Origin: Planctomycetota bacterium
GTDB lineage: Bacteria; Planctomycetota; Planctomycetia; Gemmatales; Gemmataceae
NCBI GenBank assembly: GCA_021781415.1
Contig: JAJXWW010000144.1
Coordinates: 1 to 64,000, forward strand
Direction of reading: 5' to 3'
DNA length: 64,000 nucleotides
Part shown: positions 25,441 to 35,190 of the stretch, in pieces
How positions within the stretch are numbered: position 1 is the stretch's first letter
How the letters are laid out: every line of letters begins with the position of its first letter
The notes under the pieces: generated by a model
The model's input: only the letters and a program-made list of their open reading frames with translations
What the model was told of the DNA's origin: nothing
Database searches by the model: none
Position numbers and translations under genes: made by a program

Positions 25441-25536
25441 GGAAACTCCTCGGAGGAAGCCAGAGATGCCGGACTTCGGCATCCTATCGTGAAACCCCTT
25501 CGTACCCCATAGAGTAACGCGCCCTGTCCAACGGTG

Positions 25537-28500
25537 TTACTTTTTCTTGTCTTTGTCCGGCGGCTGAAGGCGATAGGTGACACCGGGCAACGCCTTGCCG
25601 GTCGGCGGATCGAGCAACTCGAAGTAAAACGCCCAATCCGACATTCGATTGTCGATCTTGACCAACACCTCGTTCCATCCCGCTTTGAGGCGCACCGGAG
25701 TGCGGTCGCTGCTCGGCTCCGCCGTCCGCGCGACGGCTTTGTCGTGAACGATGCCCCGATTGATCCAGACCTTGATGCCGTCGTCGCTGCCGGTGGCCAG
25801 AATCGCCATTTTCTCTTTGTCGCACTGGACCCAACAGACGGCGTAGCCGACCGCGTCGCGGGCCTCGTCGCCCTTCAACGCAAACGCCTCGACGAGATTG
25901 ATCCGCCCTTCCTTGGCTCGATACTCCTTCCAGCGGACTTTGCCCTTGCGCGCGTCGTACTCTTTTTTGAGATCGACCGGATCGCGTTCGGGAGGGAACT
26001 CCTTGGAGTGCGCCTGATTCTCCTTGGCGGCGAAGGGACCGAGCAGCAGCCATTCTTTGACGAACGCCTTGCCCTCGAACTGCGTCAACGGCGTTGTGCG
26101 CACCTGAAGGCGCTGGAGCGGCAACGATTTGCCCGTATTTACATCGACAATATCGAAATAGAACGCCCAGCTGCCGAAGCGGTTATCGACTTTGACCAAA
26201 ACCTCTTGCCAGCCGTCGCGCAGGGTGAGGGGCGTTTTGTCGTCGGCGGGGATGGCCTCGCGGTGGACGGCCTTGTCGAGAACGAGCTTGCGGTCGATCC
26301 AGACTTTGATGCCGTCATCGCTGCCGGTGTTCAAGACGACGCGCTGCGAACCGGCGGAGCGAATCCAACAGGCCGCGTAGGCGACTCCCGCCTCGCCGCG
26401 GGCGAAAAACTTTTGCAGATCGACTTTATCCGTTAATCCGTGGTAGACCTGCCAGCCGACTTTGCCGCCGATGCCGTCGTACCGTTTGGAAAGATCGGTC
26501 GTCTCGCCTTCCGGCGGATAGACGCGAGCATGGCCGGTGTCGTTGTCGTCGGCGAACGGGCCGAGCATCTGCCAATCGCGGCCAAGGACGCCGTCGCCTT
26601 CTTGAACGCGCGAAGGCGGAGGACCGAGCGGAGGAATGGGATTCGTGCGGTCGGGCGGGCGCGGACGATCTTCGGGCAAGAGAGAGACGATGCCCGCCAA
26701 GCCGCGCTGCTCTTCTTCCAGACGGCGAATGCGCTCCTTGTGGTCTTCTTTCTTCTCGATCCAGGCCCAGAAATCGCGTTGGTTGACGACCTCTTTTTCG
26801 CGGACGGCGGATCGTCCCGGCACGCCTTCCGGATCGGCGCGGCCAAAGACTTCGACGTAGAACTGAATGCGATCCCCCTCTTGCAACCGGAGCAGTCCGC
26901 CCTTGCCGTTGGGGATGCCGGACGAATCGAAGTCGTAGCGCCCACCGCCTTCGAGGTCGCCCAATTGGTCGGGATCGCCGGAGGGAAGAGTGAAAAACTC
27001 ACGCTCTCGAAACGCGCGCCCGGAAGGTCCGCGCCGCGATCCCAACGGCAGGGGCAAGAACTCGCCCTCGCCCGGTTCGCCGTCATCGTCGCGGCTGACG
27101 GCGCGCGGAATGACGCGATAGCGCAGCCGGGCGTGGCTCAATCCGTAGCTCGCTTTGCATTCGTATGCCAACGGCACGCGCTGGCCTAGAAGAATGGGAA
27201 TCCCCTCGATTTCGTCGTCTTCCGAGACTTGGCCGTTGCGCGACGGCAGGGCTTCGGGTAACAGGGCGACTTCGGGCGGATCGACGGGCGCGGTGCGGAT
27301 GCTCCGGCGCGGCTTGTCGGTATTTTCCAGATCGAACTCGTCGCGGACGACGATGCGATACGCCGTTTCGGATTGCATCGGTTCGCCGCGCGCCACCAGG
27401 AAGAGGGCGGCCCAGGGCAAACTCGCCGGGCCACCGACGGGCAGCGAAGCCGCCAACGTCGAGAGCAATTCGGGGCGAATGCCCGGTTCAAACGAGAACA
27501 CCCCCTCCGCCGTGCGACCATCGTCTCCCACTTCGAGATCGACCGAGCGCCGGACGACTTCGGATCGAACCGCGCCGTCGCCCGGTAGCTTGCGCTGCCG
27601 ACTCGCCAAAACCGACCCGCCCAGCAGCGGCGGACCCAGAACCTCGACCTTCGCCTCGACGATGGGCTTTTGCGTTTCGATGGCCACGCGCGCCGACGAC
27701 TTGGCAAGCCGAAAGACGACATCGCTGCCCTTTTGCGCTTCTTCGTAGGGCTTACCGTTCGACCGCAAGCCGATCGATGGGGGCAGTTGCACCCAGGCGC
27801 GCTGACGCTTCACAATCGGGCGCGGTTCAAAATGAACGCCAGCCGATTCGTGGGTGCGTCCATCCTTCAGCCAGGCGCGATAGTTGAAATCGCGGGTCAA
27901 AGGCGGGACGCGCGCCAGGTAGATCGCACCGAGATCGTCGGTCGATTCAAAGATCAGTTCGTGGCGTTCGGCTTCGCCGTCGGGGAGATCGAGGCGGACC
28001 TCGCCGCGAAGATGCTCGGCGAACGCCCCTCGAACGCGGAAGCGCAGCACGCCTTCTTCGTTCGCGGGCCACACTTGTTGGGAGCGGGCGCTTTCGATGG
28101 TCACGGAGCGCGGAATGGCGCGATCGTCGAGCATCTGGCGCGCCAACAAAGCTCGCACGGTATCCGGCCACAAAACGAACGAGAGACCCAATGCCAACAG
28201 AACCGGGGCGAGGAGTTGCGCCGTCCATTTGAGACGCCTTGTGTCGGCAATCGAGGCGAAGTCGGTGGCGGCCACTTGATCCTCGGCTTGCTTCGTCACG
28301 GCGGCGATCATGGCCGGCGACATGCCTTTGGTATCCGCCCCAGGACGATTGAGTTGCACCGCCGAGATCAGGCGATGCCCCAACCGCGGCACTTTGTCTT
28401 CGATCCACAGCGACAACTCGTTATCGCCGAGCTTTCGAGCCAGTTGCACGAGGACGAACGCTCCGCCGAGGGTCCATAATGCCATCTGTCCGACGAGCAG

Positions 28501-28680
28501 CCCCCAACGCAGCCAGGACGGCGTATCGCGGTACAAATCGACGGTGAAGTCGATCAAACAGGCGGCGGCGAGAACGACGGCGAAGACGGCGACTGCGCGC
28601 GCCGCCGCCCACGCCAGCCGCAGCAAGCGCTCGCGGCGGCGGAGTCGTTTCAGTTGTCGTTGAATCGAGCGGGGGACCAT
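25537..28680 (-). CDS. DUF4175-type membrane protein with two tandem C-terminal domains
   Basis: A 1047-residue protein. Two N-terminal membrane helices (about 20-45 and 60-80) and a third at about 155-170 precede a large periplasmic part, as in DUF4175 proteins. The C-terminal third has two homologous modules of about 140 residues, at about 705-855 and 870-1030, each opening with a W-x-x-L-GPFA phrase and containing TGSDDGIKVWI, then WNEVLVKIDNR or WQEVLVKVDNR. They resemble PA14-like carbohydrate- or ligand-binding beta domains. The start is 6 bp after the VWA gene stop, so the genes are coupled. Confidence 0.85.
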   Translation of the reverse strand: MVPRSIQRQLKRLRRRERLLRLAWAAARAVAVFAVVLAAACLIDFTVDLYRDTPSWLRWGLLVGQMALWTLGGAFVLVQLARKLGDNELSLWIEDKVPRLGHRLISAVQLNRPGADTKGMSPAMIAAVTKQAEDQVAATDFASIADTRRLKWTAQLLAPVLLALGLSFVLWPDTVRALLARQMLDDRAIPRSVTIESARSQQVWPANEEGVLRFRVRGAFAEHLRGEVRLDLPDGEAERHELIFESTDDLGAIYLARVPPLTRDFNYRAWLKDGRTHESAGVHFEPRPIVKRQRAWVQLPPSIGLRSNGKPYEEAQKGSDVVFRLAKSSARVAIETQKPIVEAKVEVLGPPLLGGSVLASRQRKLPGDGAVRSEVVRRSVDLEVGDDGRTAEGVFSFEPGIRPELLSTLAASLPVGGPASLPWAALFLVARGEPMQSETAYRIVVRDEFDLENTDKPRRSIRTAPVDPPEVALLPEALPSRNGQVSEDDEIEGIPILLGQRVPLAYECKASYGLSHARLRYRVIPRAVSRDDDGEPGEGEFLPLPLGSRRGPSGRAFREREFFTLPSGDPDQLGDLEGGGRYDFDSSGIPNGKGGLLRLQEGDRIQFYVEVFGRADPEGVPGRSAVREKEVVNQRDFWAWIEKKEDHKERIRRLEEEQRGLAGIVSLLPEDRPRPPDRTNPIPPLGPPPSRVQEGDGVLGRDWQMLGPFADDNDTGHARVYPPEGETTDLSKRYDGIGGKVGWQVYHGLTDKVDLQKFFARGEAGVAYAACWIRSAGSQRVVLNTGSDDGIKVWIDRKLVLDKAVHREAIPADDKTPLTLRDGWQEVLVKVDNRFGSWAFYFDIVDVNTGKSLPLQRLQVRTTPLTQFEGKAFVKEWLLLGPFAAKENQAHSKEFPPERDPVDLKKEYDARKGKVRWKEYRAKEGRINLVEAFALKGDEARDAVGYAVCWVQCDKEKMAILATGSDDGIKVWINRGIVHDKAVARTAEPSSDRTPVRLKAGWNEVLVKIDNRMSDWAFYFELLDPPTGKALPGVTYRLQPPDKDKKK

Positions 28681-28686
28681 AAGGCA

Positions 28687-31158
28687 TCAACTCAGGTTCG
28701 AGAACTTCCGCAGAACCCATTCCGCGGTTATCAGGCCGACGAACAGCAGCATCGTCAGCGAACTCCACAGCAGTTTCTCTTGCCGCTGCACGAACGGTAG
28801 GGAGCGCGGTGGAACGTCCGCCGCTAAGTGCTGCAAATCTTCCTCGCGGTAGAATCGTCCGCCGCTCGTCTGGGCTGCCTCGCGCAGCGACTCCTCGGCC
28901 ATGCCGGCGATCTCGGTCTCGTGTCCCGGTGGCCGTTCGACCCGATACGATAACGACGACGGCTCCAGCCCCTCGGATTCTTCCACCTTCAACTCGAAGC
29001 GCCCCGGCGTATCGTTGGGCAGCGTGGCGCGATACTCGCCGGGCATGCTCTTGATGCGTTTCAGTTCGATGGGTTGCTCGCGCTTTTGTCCCGCGGCCGC
29101 ATCTTGTTGCACCAACACGGCGCGAACGCTCGGCCGGGTCAGCGGCTCATAATCTTTGTCGAGCAAACGGGCCTTCATGGTTCCCGGTCTACCCAAAATG
29201 GCTTCGCCGCGCTCCAATTCCAATTGCACGCGGCGCGAGTGGCCGAGCAGGTGCGGCAAGCCCAATTGCGTGACGATCTGACCCCAGAAACGCGAAGTCA
29301 GGCGGTCGCCGGTGCTGTCGCGCCAACGCCAGGTTTCATCCACGCCCAAAAAGAACACCTCGCCTTTACCGTAGTATTGGGAGGCGATCAAGGGCATCGG
29401 TTTGTCGTTGGGCTTCTGGCCGTTTTTCCGTTCGGGATGCACCAACAGAGCCGTCGCCGCCGGACGTAAACCGTTGACCGGGTAGAACCAATGGAAGCCG
29501 CGACCGTCCTTCCATAAGTCCTCTTTCCACAGTCGCAGATTGTCCTCCTGACCGTCGGCGAGGGCGATGGTGCCGCTCTGTTCGCCGTCGTAAGTCAACG
29601 ATGGCCGGAACGCTTGCGTACGCGCTTCCGCCAGAATGGGAAACGCTTGCCGGCTAAACTCGACGGGCATGACCTCGGCCAAGGGGGTGTCCACATAGTC
29701 GGCGGGCATGTGCTGCCGACCGGCCACAATCGCCAAGCCGCCTCCTTCTTTGACGAATTTCTGGATCGCTTTTATCCCTTGAGGTCCGAGAGCCGAGGGG
29801 GCCACGTCGCCCAGGATCAACAGATCGTAGGGCTTGGGGTCGGTGTCGCGGCTCGACGGGTCGGGAAAATTCTCCGGAAAGGCATCGAGGAACAGCGACG
29901 CCGCCGGATCGCTGGGGCGATTCTCGGCCAGACGCGGATCGCCTTCGACGAGGAAATAGCGGGCAAGGACACGCCGATCGCGGTCGAGCAACGGCTGTAA
30001 AAACTTGTACTCGCGCCGCGGCAGATTCTCAACGTACAACACCTTGACTCGGCTATTCTTGACCTGGACCGACCGCTGCACCCGGTCGCGCGTGGTGGAG
30101 TCTTGCTTCATCTCCAGCGTGGCGGTGAACTCGCGCAGACCCTCCTTGCCTTTGTGCGGCACAAACGTCAGAATCTCGCGCAACTCCTCGCCTTCCTTGG
30201 CCGCAATCTCCCGGCTTATCTTTTGATCGCCGAGCTGCACGTTCAGAAGCACTGTCCCTTGCTTGAATCCGCGACAGCGCCAGCGCACGACGATTTCGAT
30301 GGGGTCGTCCGCCGCCTCCGCCTTGTCGTCCACGAAGATGGTATTGGGCAGCGTTACGTCCTTGATTTGCAGCACGCCGCCGCTGGACGAACCGACGCCG
30401 TAGACGAACAGCGGCACGTCCTTGTCGCGGCACATCTCGGCGGCTTCTTGAAGGGTGAGCTTGCTGGCATTGTCGCGCCCATCGGTCAAGACGACGATAG
30501 CCGCGGGTAACTCGCCGCCGCTCCGCACGAGAACCTCGCGCAGCGAATCGGCCAAAGCGGTGTGACTCGGATCGAGTGTCGTGTCGCCGACCCCATGAAG
30601 TTTGCGATCGAATTGAAACTCTTGCAGCGGCCCTTTATCGGTGAGCGAAGAGCGCAATTTCAGATCGTTATTCGACAAAATCGCCTGCACCAACTCCGCG
30701 CGGGTTGGATTCGCCAATTGTTCGGGGGACAGTGCGGACAGTCGATCGGTCTCGGTAAGCGCGGTATTCCACGGCAGCAGCCCCTTGGCCAGCGCGACGC
30801 GTAAGCGGTCGGCGTCGGAAACTCGGCGGTCCCGCTGTTTCATGCTTTCGGTGTCGTCGATCAGCAGCACGACGGGACGCGGACGTTCGCCGTGGAACGA
30901 AGCGATCAACACGGGACGACTGAGCAGGACGAGAACCAGAGCAATCAACGCGATGCGCAACCCAGCGAGAAGCAGACGCCGGGCCGCGCTGAGCCGCGCA
31001 TTTTCACGGCGATACAAGTAGATCACCCCGGCGGACGCGCCCAAGAGCAACAGCGCCGAAAGCCACACGGGCAGCAATCCGCGCCAGCTCAACTCCGCCG
31101 AACGCAGCACGGTGTTCTCGGGAGCCTCTATCAAATGCAGTCGTTGAAGCCAGTGCAT
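28687..31158 (-). CDS. membrane VWA / glutamine-amidotransferase-like protein
   Basis: An 823-residue membrane protein. ATG 31158 gives MHWLQRLHL; the longer frame reads into the duplicated segment. Membrane helices lie at about 28-48 and 60-80. A VWA domain follows with LLIDDTESMKQ (MIDAS D-x-T/S-x-S variant) near 100 and VVLTDGRDN near 210. A class I glutamine-amidotransferase-like fold follows (LLILGDVAPSALGPQGI near 475) without the catalytic cysteine. A C-terminal membrane helix ends the protein. The layout matches the second VWA protein of planctomycete BatA clusters; its first nine codons occur again at 32035. Confidence 0.88.
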   Translation of the reverse strand: MHWLQRLHLIEAPENTVLRSAELSWRGLLPVWLSALLLLGASAGVIYLYRRENARLSAARRLLLAGLRIALIALVLVLLSRPVLIASFHGERPRPVVLLIDDTESMKQRDRRVSDADRLRVALAKGLLPWNTALTETDRLSALSPEQLANPTRAELVQAILSNNDLKLRSSLTDKGPLQEFQFDRKLHGVGDTTLDPSHTALADSLREVLVRSGGELPAAIVVLTDGRDNASKLTLQEAAEMCRDKDVPLFVYGVGSSSGGVLQIKDVTLPNTIFVDDKAEAADDPIEIVVRWRCRGFKQGTVLLNVQLGDQKISREIAAKEGEELREILTFVPHKGKEGLREFTATLEMKQDSTTRDRVQRSVQVKNSRVKVLYVENLPRREYKFLQPLLDRDRRVLARYFLVEGDPRLAENRPSDPAASLFLDAFPENFPDPSSRDTDPKPYDLLILGDVAPSALGPQGIKAIQKFVKEGGGLAIVAGRQHMPADYVDTPLAEVMPVEFSRQAFPILAEARTQAFRPSLTYDGEQSGTIALADGQEDNLRLWKEDLWKDGRGFHWFYPVNGLRPAATALLVHPERKNGQKPNDKPMPLIASQYYGKGEVFFLGVDETWRWRDSTGDRLTSRFWGQIVTQLGLPHLLGHSRRVQLELERGEAILGRPGTMKARLLDKDYEPLTRPSVRAVLVQQDAAAGQKREQPIELKRIKSMPGEYRATLPNDTPGRFELKVEESEGLEPSSLSYRVERPPGHETEIAGMAEESLREAAQTSGGRFYREEDLQHLAADVPPRSLPFVQRQEKLLWSSLTMLLFVGLITAEWVLRKFSNLS

Positions 31159-31160
31159 GC
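31131..31160. repeat. short direct repeat at VWA gene start, copy 1
   Basis: The 29 bases covering the first codons of the VWA gene recur with one difference at 32008-32037, 877 bp away. It marks one boundary of the tandem duplication described below. Confidence 0.8.
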
Positions 31161-31211
31161 TAATTCTTCCGCCTCGTGTATCAAACTCTACATCGGATAC
31201 TGCCATGACCC

Positions 31212-31892
31212 TCATGCAATCGGGGTAGCGCAACAATTAAACGAATCTCCATCAATGAACCAGAATGCATTTAGACCGAATACCCTGGCAACAACATCGG
31301 TATTTATAGTCTTGGCCGGCCTGGTGGTGAGCATGAGGAGTGGCGGCTGCCGGTCATGCAGACCCAGGTCGGATCGGAAATTGACGACACGCTGCGTGGA
31401 ATCATAGCAAAGCACCCCGTTGCTCGTTCGGTGAATATCGCACGGCGGGTCGAAAACGATCAATCCGGCAATGCCAGGCACTTGCTCTCGGGCGCGACAC
31501 ACGAATCGCGCCAGATCCTGCGGACAGGCAACCCATACCTTTCGGGAGTTCCAAGTAGAGCTATGATTCCGAGGCCGCTCTTGCACATACCGTCGGTATG
31601 GCCATTTTTCGTACAATCTTATCGCCAAATCATAGCTGCGCGGAACGATAATCCACACACCACCTCTTGGATTCACATCGAGCCTTCCGAATTGCTCGAT
31701 CGCTCGGTCGAACCCTGGGTGTTTGCCGACGAACCACCCGATTTGTTCGCGGCCCATCTCGGAGGCGGTCGTCACATCAAGGACAGCGAAGCCGAGAGCC
31801 TGTTCCTCCCACCGGGTAATGCGATTGCCGCAAACCCGCGTAGTCGGATAGATCGCCGATAGACGGCGCAAAAGCGGATCGCCAGGAGTCAT
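31212..31892 (-). CDS. duplicate of the helicase C-terminal domain
   Basis: A 226-residue protein clearly homologous to the last 230 residues of the helicase encoded at 32083-35190. Shared phrases include RLSAIYPT, EMGREQ, GWFVG, QFGRL, SRKVW, DPPC, VVNFR and the terminal TNTEVVAR-type strand. Residues are about half identical by eye. It starts with ATG overlapping the stop of the small zinc-ribbon frame by four bases. In the intact helicase these are one continuous chain, so this copy was split by a one-base deletion. Whether it is still functional is unclear; the frame is fully open. Confidence 0.75.
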   Translation of the reverse strand: MTPGDPLLRRLSAIYPTTRVCGNRITRWEEQALGFAVLDVTTASEMGREQIGWFVGKHPGFDRAIEQFGRLDVNPRGGVWIIVPRSYDLAIRLYEKWPYRRYVQERPRNHSSTWNSRKVWVACPQDLARFVCRAREQVPGIAGLIVFDPPCDIHRTSNGVLCYDSTQRVVNFRSDLGLHDRQPPLLMLTTRPAKTINTDVVARVFGLNAFWFIDGDSFNCCATPIA

Positions 31893-32035
31893 GGGAAGAC
31901 CTCCAGCTTCTCGCCGCAGATGCTACAGAACCGAGCGGCGCGTCGTCGCGGTTTCTGACAAGTCGGGCAGTTCTCAACCAAGGGCGGTTGGAGCGGAAGA
32001 TCCGCCGGCAAATGCAGTCGTTGGAGCCAGTGCAT
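31889..32035 (-). CDS. short zinc-ribbon frame, fused start of VWA gene and helicase zinc ribbon
   Basis: A 48-residue frame that begins MHWLQRLHL, identical to the VWA gene, and continues with a zinc ribbon (NCPTCQKPRRRAARFCSICG) matching NCPKCHTPRQPAARFCSNCG of the helicase. It is therefore a chimera made by tandem duplication, not an original gene. The stop overlaps the next ATG as ATGA. A one-base deletion relative to the helicase shifts the frame at the end. It may be translated as a coupled leader for the 226-residue product. Confidence 0.6.
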   Translation of the reverse strand: MHWLQRLHLPADLPLQPPLVENCPTCQKPRRRAARFCSICGEKLEVFP

Positions 32036-32082
32036 GCTTGTTTTTCCGTCCGTTAAATCAATTCTGTCGAAAGCCGGTGCAA

Positions 32083-35000
32083 CTAGACATCTATGATCGG
32101 CGTGTCGCAACAGTCGAACGAGTCGCCAGCGATGAACCGGAACCCGTTCAGGCAGAACGCTCTGGCAACTATCTCTGTGTTGACTGCCTTGGCCGGCTTG
32201 GTAGTGAGCAAGAGAAGGGGCGGCTGCCAGCCATCCACGTCGAGTTCCGCACGGAAGTTGACGACATGCTGCGGGCGGTCGTTGCGATGCACTTTGCCCC
32301 ATGAGTCGGTCCCGCCCCGGGCCTTGTACATGATGCACGGCGGGTCGAGGACGATCACCCCGGCTAGACCGGGCTTGAATGCACGGGCGAGCGGGAGGAG
32401 TTGCTTCAAGTCTTCCGGTATGGCAATCCACACTTTTCGGGACCGCCACGCGGTGTTCCGTGATGTCGGTCTTTCGGTAACGCGATCGCTGTGCGGCCAT
32501 TTGTCGAACATCTCGTTCGCCAAATCCTTGCTGTGCGGCACGACAACCCAGACGCCGCCTTCTTCTGGGTTCCCCTCAAGGCGGCCGAATTGCCTGACCG
32601 CCGTTTCGGGCCCCGAGTGCCGTCCGACGAACCAGCCGAGTTGTTCCCGGCCCATCTCGACCGCAGTCGCCGCGTCGAGGATGGCCCGGTCGAGGTACGA
32701 TTCCTCCAAGCGGGTAATGAACCGGCCGCAGATCCTTGCGGTCGGGTAAATCGCGGACAGACGGGCGATGGACGTGGCGGGAGTCATGGGGCCGTCCTCC
32801 AGTTTCTTACCGCAGTTGCTGCAAAACCGGGCGGCGGGCTGCCGCGGTGTATGACACTTCGGGCAGTTCCCGACCGGGACCGTCGGGCCTTCGTCGGGCT
32901 GGGTTACCACAGGAGGAGTCGCCAACTCGACCTCGATCATCTCCAAGAGGGCGAGCGTCGCCGCCTTGCTCGCCGAGACTTCTGCTTGCGGATTGCGCAC
33001 ACACTGGAAACACCCCTCGTCTGTCCCGCACCGGCAGCTACGAACCTGCTCGGCCGCGCGTGCGACTAGATCGGCCATCCGGTCGAATGCCTCGACTGTC
33101 AAGCCCACGCCGTAAGGGACCATATCATAGAGGTAGACGGCCGGCGGCCCGTCTTTCGGAGTGTCCGCCGCGGAGGAGTAGTCGGACGCATCGCACGGCC
33201 CGGTCACTGTAGGGAACAGGCTCCCGAACAGCCGGGCAATCGTGTCCAACCCGGCCTTGGCCGATGGTTCTCCGAGTTGGGCGATCACTTCCTCCCAGAG
33301 CGGTCGTTCGAGCCGCAGCATGGTCCCCTCCGTTGGCAGCCAGTTGTTCGGCATCCCGGCCCCTGCATAACTGCGGACCAACTCGCCGGACAGATGCTTC
33401 TCAGTCACGCCGAGCAGGTAGTCGTTTACGTCCAAAGTCGCCCGAGCTACCACGACCCGGCCGTGCTGACTGAGAATCGGCAACCGCCGTACGCGGATAC
33501 TTGTCCGAACGGTGGAGGTAGTGAAATGGGGGCTAAACTCGCGGGCCAACCGCACCTGCCGCTGTTTCTCCAAAACATCCTTCACACGATACCGCAAGCC
33601 GCCGTGCGAGTAGATGCCGTTCCGCGGAGCCTCTCGAAGCAAGTGGAAAGGGTCGATTTCACCGATTTCGTCCTGACCACAAACCAATTTGTACGCCTCG
33701 TCTCCTGTACCTCGGATGCGGACGGCTCGGTGTGGCTCCGTCAGGTAGAACACTTCTTCCCTTAACTCCCCTGTGGCTCTCTTTGCTTTCACGGCAGCGA
33801 TCTCCGCCCCCAACATTCCGGCGTCCAACCGTGCTTCATCCCCAGCCTCCTTCACCGCACAGGCATAGTGCAGGTAAAGAACACGCTGATTGCTCAAGTT
33901 CAGTGCAAGCGGTTCGTGTTCCCGCTCGAACAGTTGATACGGGTGAGTGGAGTGATAGGCGTCGATCGGCGTCTCGCCAGGGACTAGTATCACCGCTCCC
34001 TGTTTTCCTGCCCGCCCCGCCCTCCCGGCCCGTTGCAGAAGGCTCATCATCGTCGTCGGCAGCCCGACACACACAACCACATCGATAGCTCCAATATCTA
34101 TTCCGAGTTCGAGGGCGCTGGTCGAGAATACCGCCCGAACGGTTCGATCTCGCAGTCCTCGCTCGATCTCCTGGCGCTCCTCCGGCGTCAATCCAGCTCG
34201 GTAGACGCGGACGAAAGGCGACTCTGCCTCCTTGTTGTCCGGTCCAGACCGAGCCATCATCCGTTCCGCCGCGGTTCGACTGAGGCAGAACGTGAGGACG
34301 GTTAAGTCATCCTTGGCAAGAGACAGCGTGATCTTTCTACCCGCGTCGTAGGCATGTTCCTCCGACCGCACCATCCAGAACTTCCGTTCACCTTGATTGC
34401 TGCCATCCTCGTCCGGGCCGACGCATACGAACGGAAGTCCGGTAAGCCTCTCCAGGTGCTCTTGGGGCGACTGCATAGTGGCCGAGGTGGCAATGAAGGT
34501 CGGCGACGAGTCGTGTCTTCGGCATAACGCTCTCAGGCGTCGAAACAGGTAACAGACGTTGGTCCCGAAGATACCCCGATACTCGTGGCACTCATCCACG
34601 ACGACGTACCGCAGCTGGGACAGGAAGCGATCCCAGTTGCCGGGATACGCCAGAATGGCGTAATGTAGCATGTCCGGATTGGTCAGAAGTATTTGGACCT
34701 GTTTGCGGATTTCTGGGCGATCACCCTCCGAGGTCGCCCCATCGTAGCGCGCGATCAAGTGCGGGGTTGCTGCTCGCTGACGGGCTATCGAAGGAATGTC
34801 GTTGGCCGCTGCAATGAATTTCTGGAGTTGATCGTTCGCCAGTGCCTTTTGCGGAAACAGAAACAGGGCTGTGGAGTTAGGCTCAGTAAGTAGTCGGTCG
34901 AAGACCGCGAGCGTGTAGATAAGTGATTTACCAGAAGATGTCCGGGTCGCTACGACCGTATTCCGACCTGCGAGAAGCTGTTGGGTTGCTGCCCCTTGAT

Positions 35001-35190
35001 GGCGGAACAAGCCTCGTGGGAATTGGCGTTTGAGGTAGTCTGAAAGTTCGCAGTGTAATCCCGAGGGGGGCGGCTCGAAAACTCCATCCGTCGGGGGAAT
35101 AGCTGGCGGGTCGTAGCAGACGCTAAGTCCAGCGTCTGACGCAAGTAAACGACTAACCGTATCGATTGTAGGCGGGGCGGCTTGAATCAT
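32083..35190 (-). CDS. MrfA-like DEAD/H-box helicase with DUF1998, zinc ribbon and novel C-terminal domain
   Basis: A 1035-residue superfamily 2 helicase. Q-like LFRHQGAATQ and Walker A ATRTSSGKS lie near 60-90, DECH near 200, SAT near 235, and the C-terminal helicase lobe has STSALELGIDIG and QRAGRAGR at about 360-395. A DUF1998 segment (VPYGVGLTVEAFDRM) with the cysteine cluster CRCGTDEGCFQC follows at about 700-745, as in MrfA/YprA DNA-repair helicases. Then a zinc ribbon (about 770-800) and a 230-residue C-terminal domain I do not recognise. It interrupts a conserved BatA cluster, suggesting later insertion. Helicases with extra effector domains are often defence or repair proteins; here the role is inferred only. 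Confidence 0.9.
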   Translation of the reverse strand: MIQAAPPTIDTVSRLLASDAGLSVCYDPPAIPPTDGVFEPPPSGLHCELSDYLKRQFPRGLFRHQGAATQQLLAGRNTVVATRTSSGKSLIYTLAVFDRLLTEPNSTALFLFPQKALANDQLQKFIAAANDIPSIARQRAATPHLIARYDGATSEGDRPEIRKQVQILLTNPDMLHYAILAYPGNWDRFLSQLRYVVVDECHEYRGIFGTNVCYLFRRLRALCRRHDSSPTFIATSATMQSPQEHLERLTGLPFVCVGPDEDGSNQGERKFWMVRSEEHAYDAGRKITLSLAKDDLTVLTFCLSRTAAERMMARSGPDNKEAESPFVRVYRAGLTPEERQEIERGLRDRTVRAVFSTSALELGIDIGAIDVVVCVGLPTTMMSLLQRAGRAGRAGKQGAVILVPGETPIDAYHSTHPYQLFEREHEPLALNLSNQRVLYLHYACAVKEAGDEARLDAGMLGAEIAAVKAKRATGELREEVFYLTEPHRAVRIRGTGDEAYKLVCGQDEIGEIDPFHLLREAPRNGIYSHGGLRYRVKDVLEKQRQVRLAREFSPHFTTSTVRTSIRVRRLPILSQHGRVVVARATLDVNDYLLGVTEKHLSGELVRSYAGAGMPNNWLPTEGTMLRLERPLWEEVIAQLGEPSAKAGLDTIARLFGSLFPTVTGPCDASDYSSAADTPKDGPPAVYLYDMVPYGVGLTVEAFDRMADLVARAAEQVRSCRCGTDEGCFQCVRNPQAEVSASKAATLALLEMIEVELATPPVVTQPDEGPTVPVGNCPKCHTPRQPAARFCSNCGKKLEDGPMTPATSIARLSAIYPTARICGRFITRLEESYLDRAILDAATAVEMGREQLGWFVGRHSGPETAVRQFGRLEGNPEEGGVWVVVPHSKDLANEMFDKWPHSDRVTERPTSRNTAWRSRKVWIAIPEDLKQLLPLARAFKPGLAGVIVLDPPCIMYKARGGTDSWGKVHRNDRPQHVVNFRAELDVDGWQPPLLLLTTKPAKAVNTEIVARAFCLNGFRFIAGDSFDCCDTPIIDV

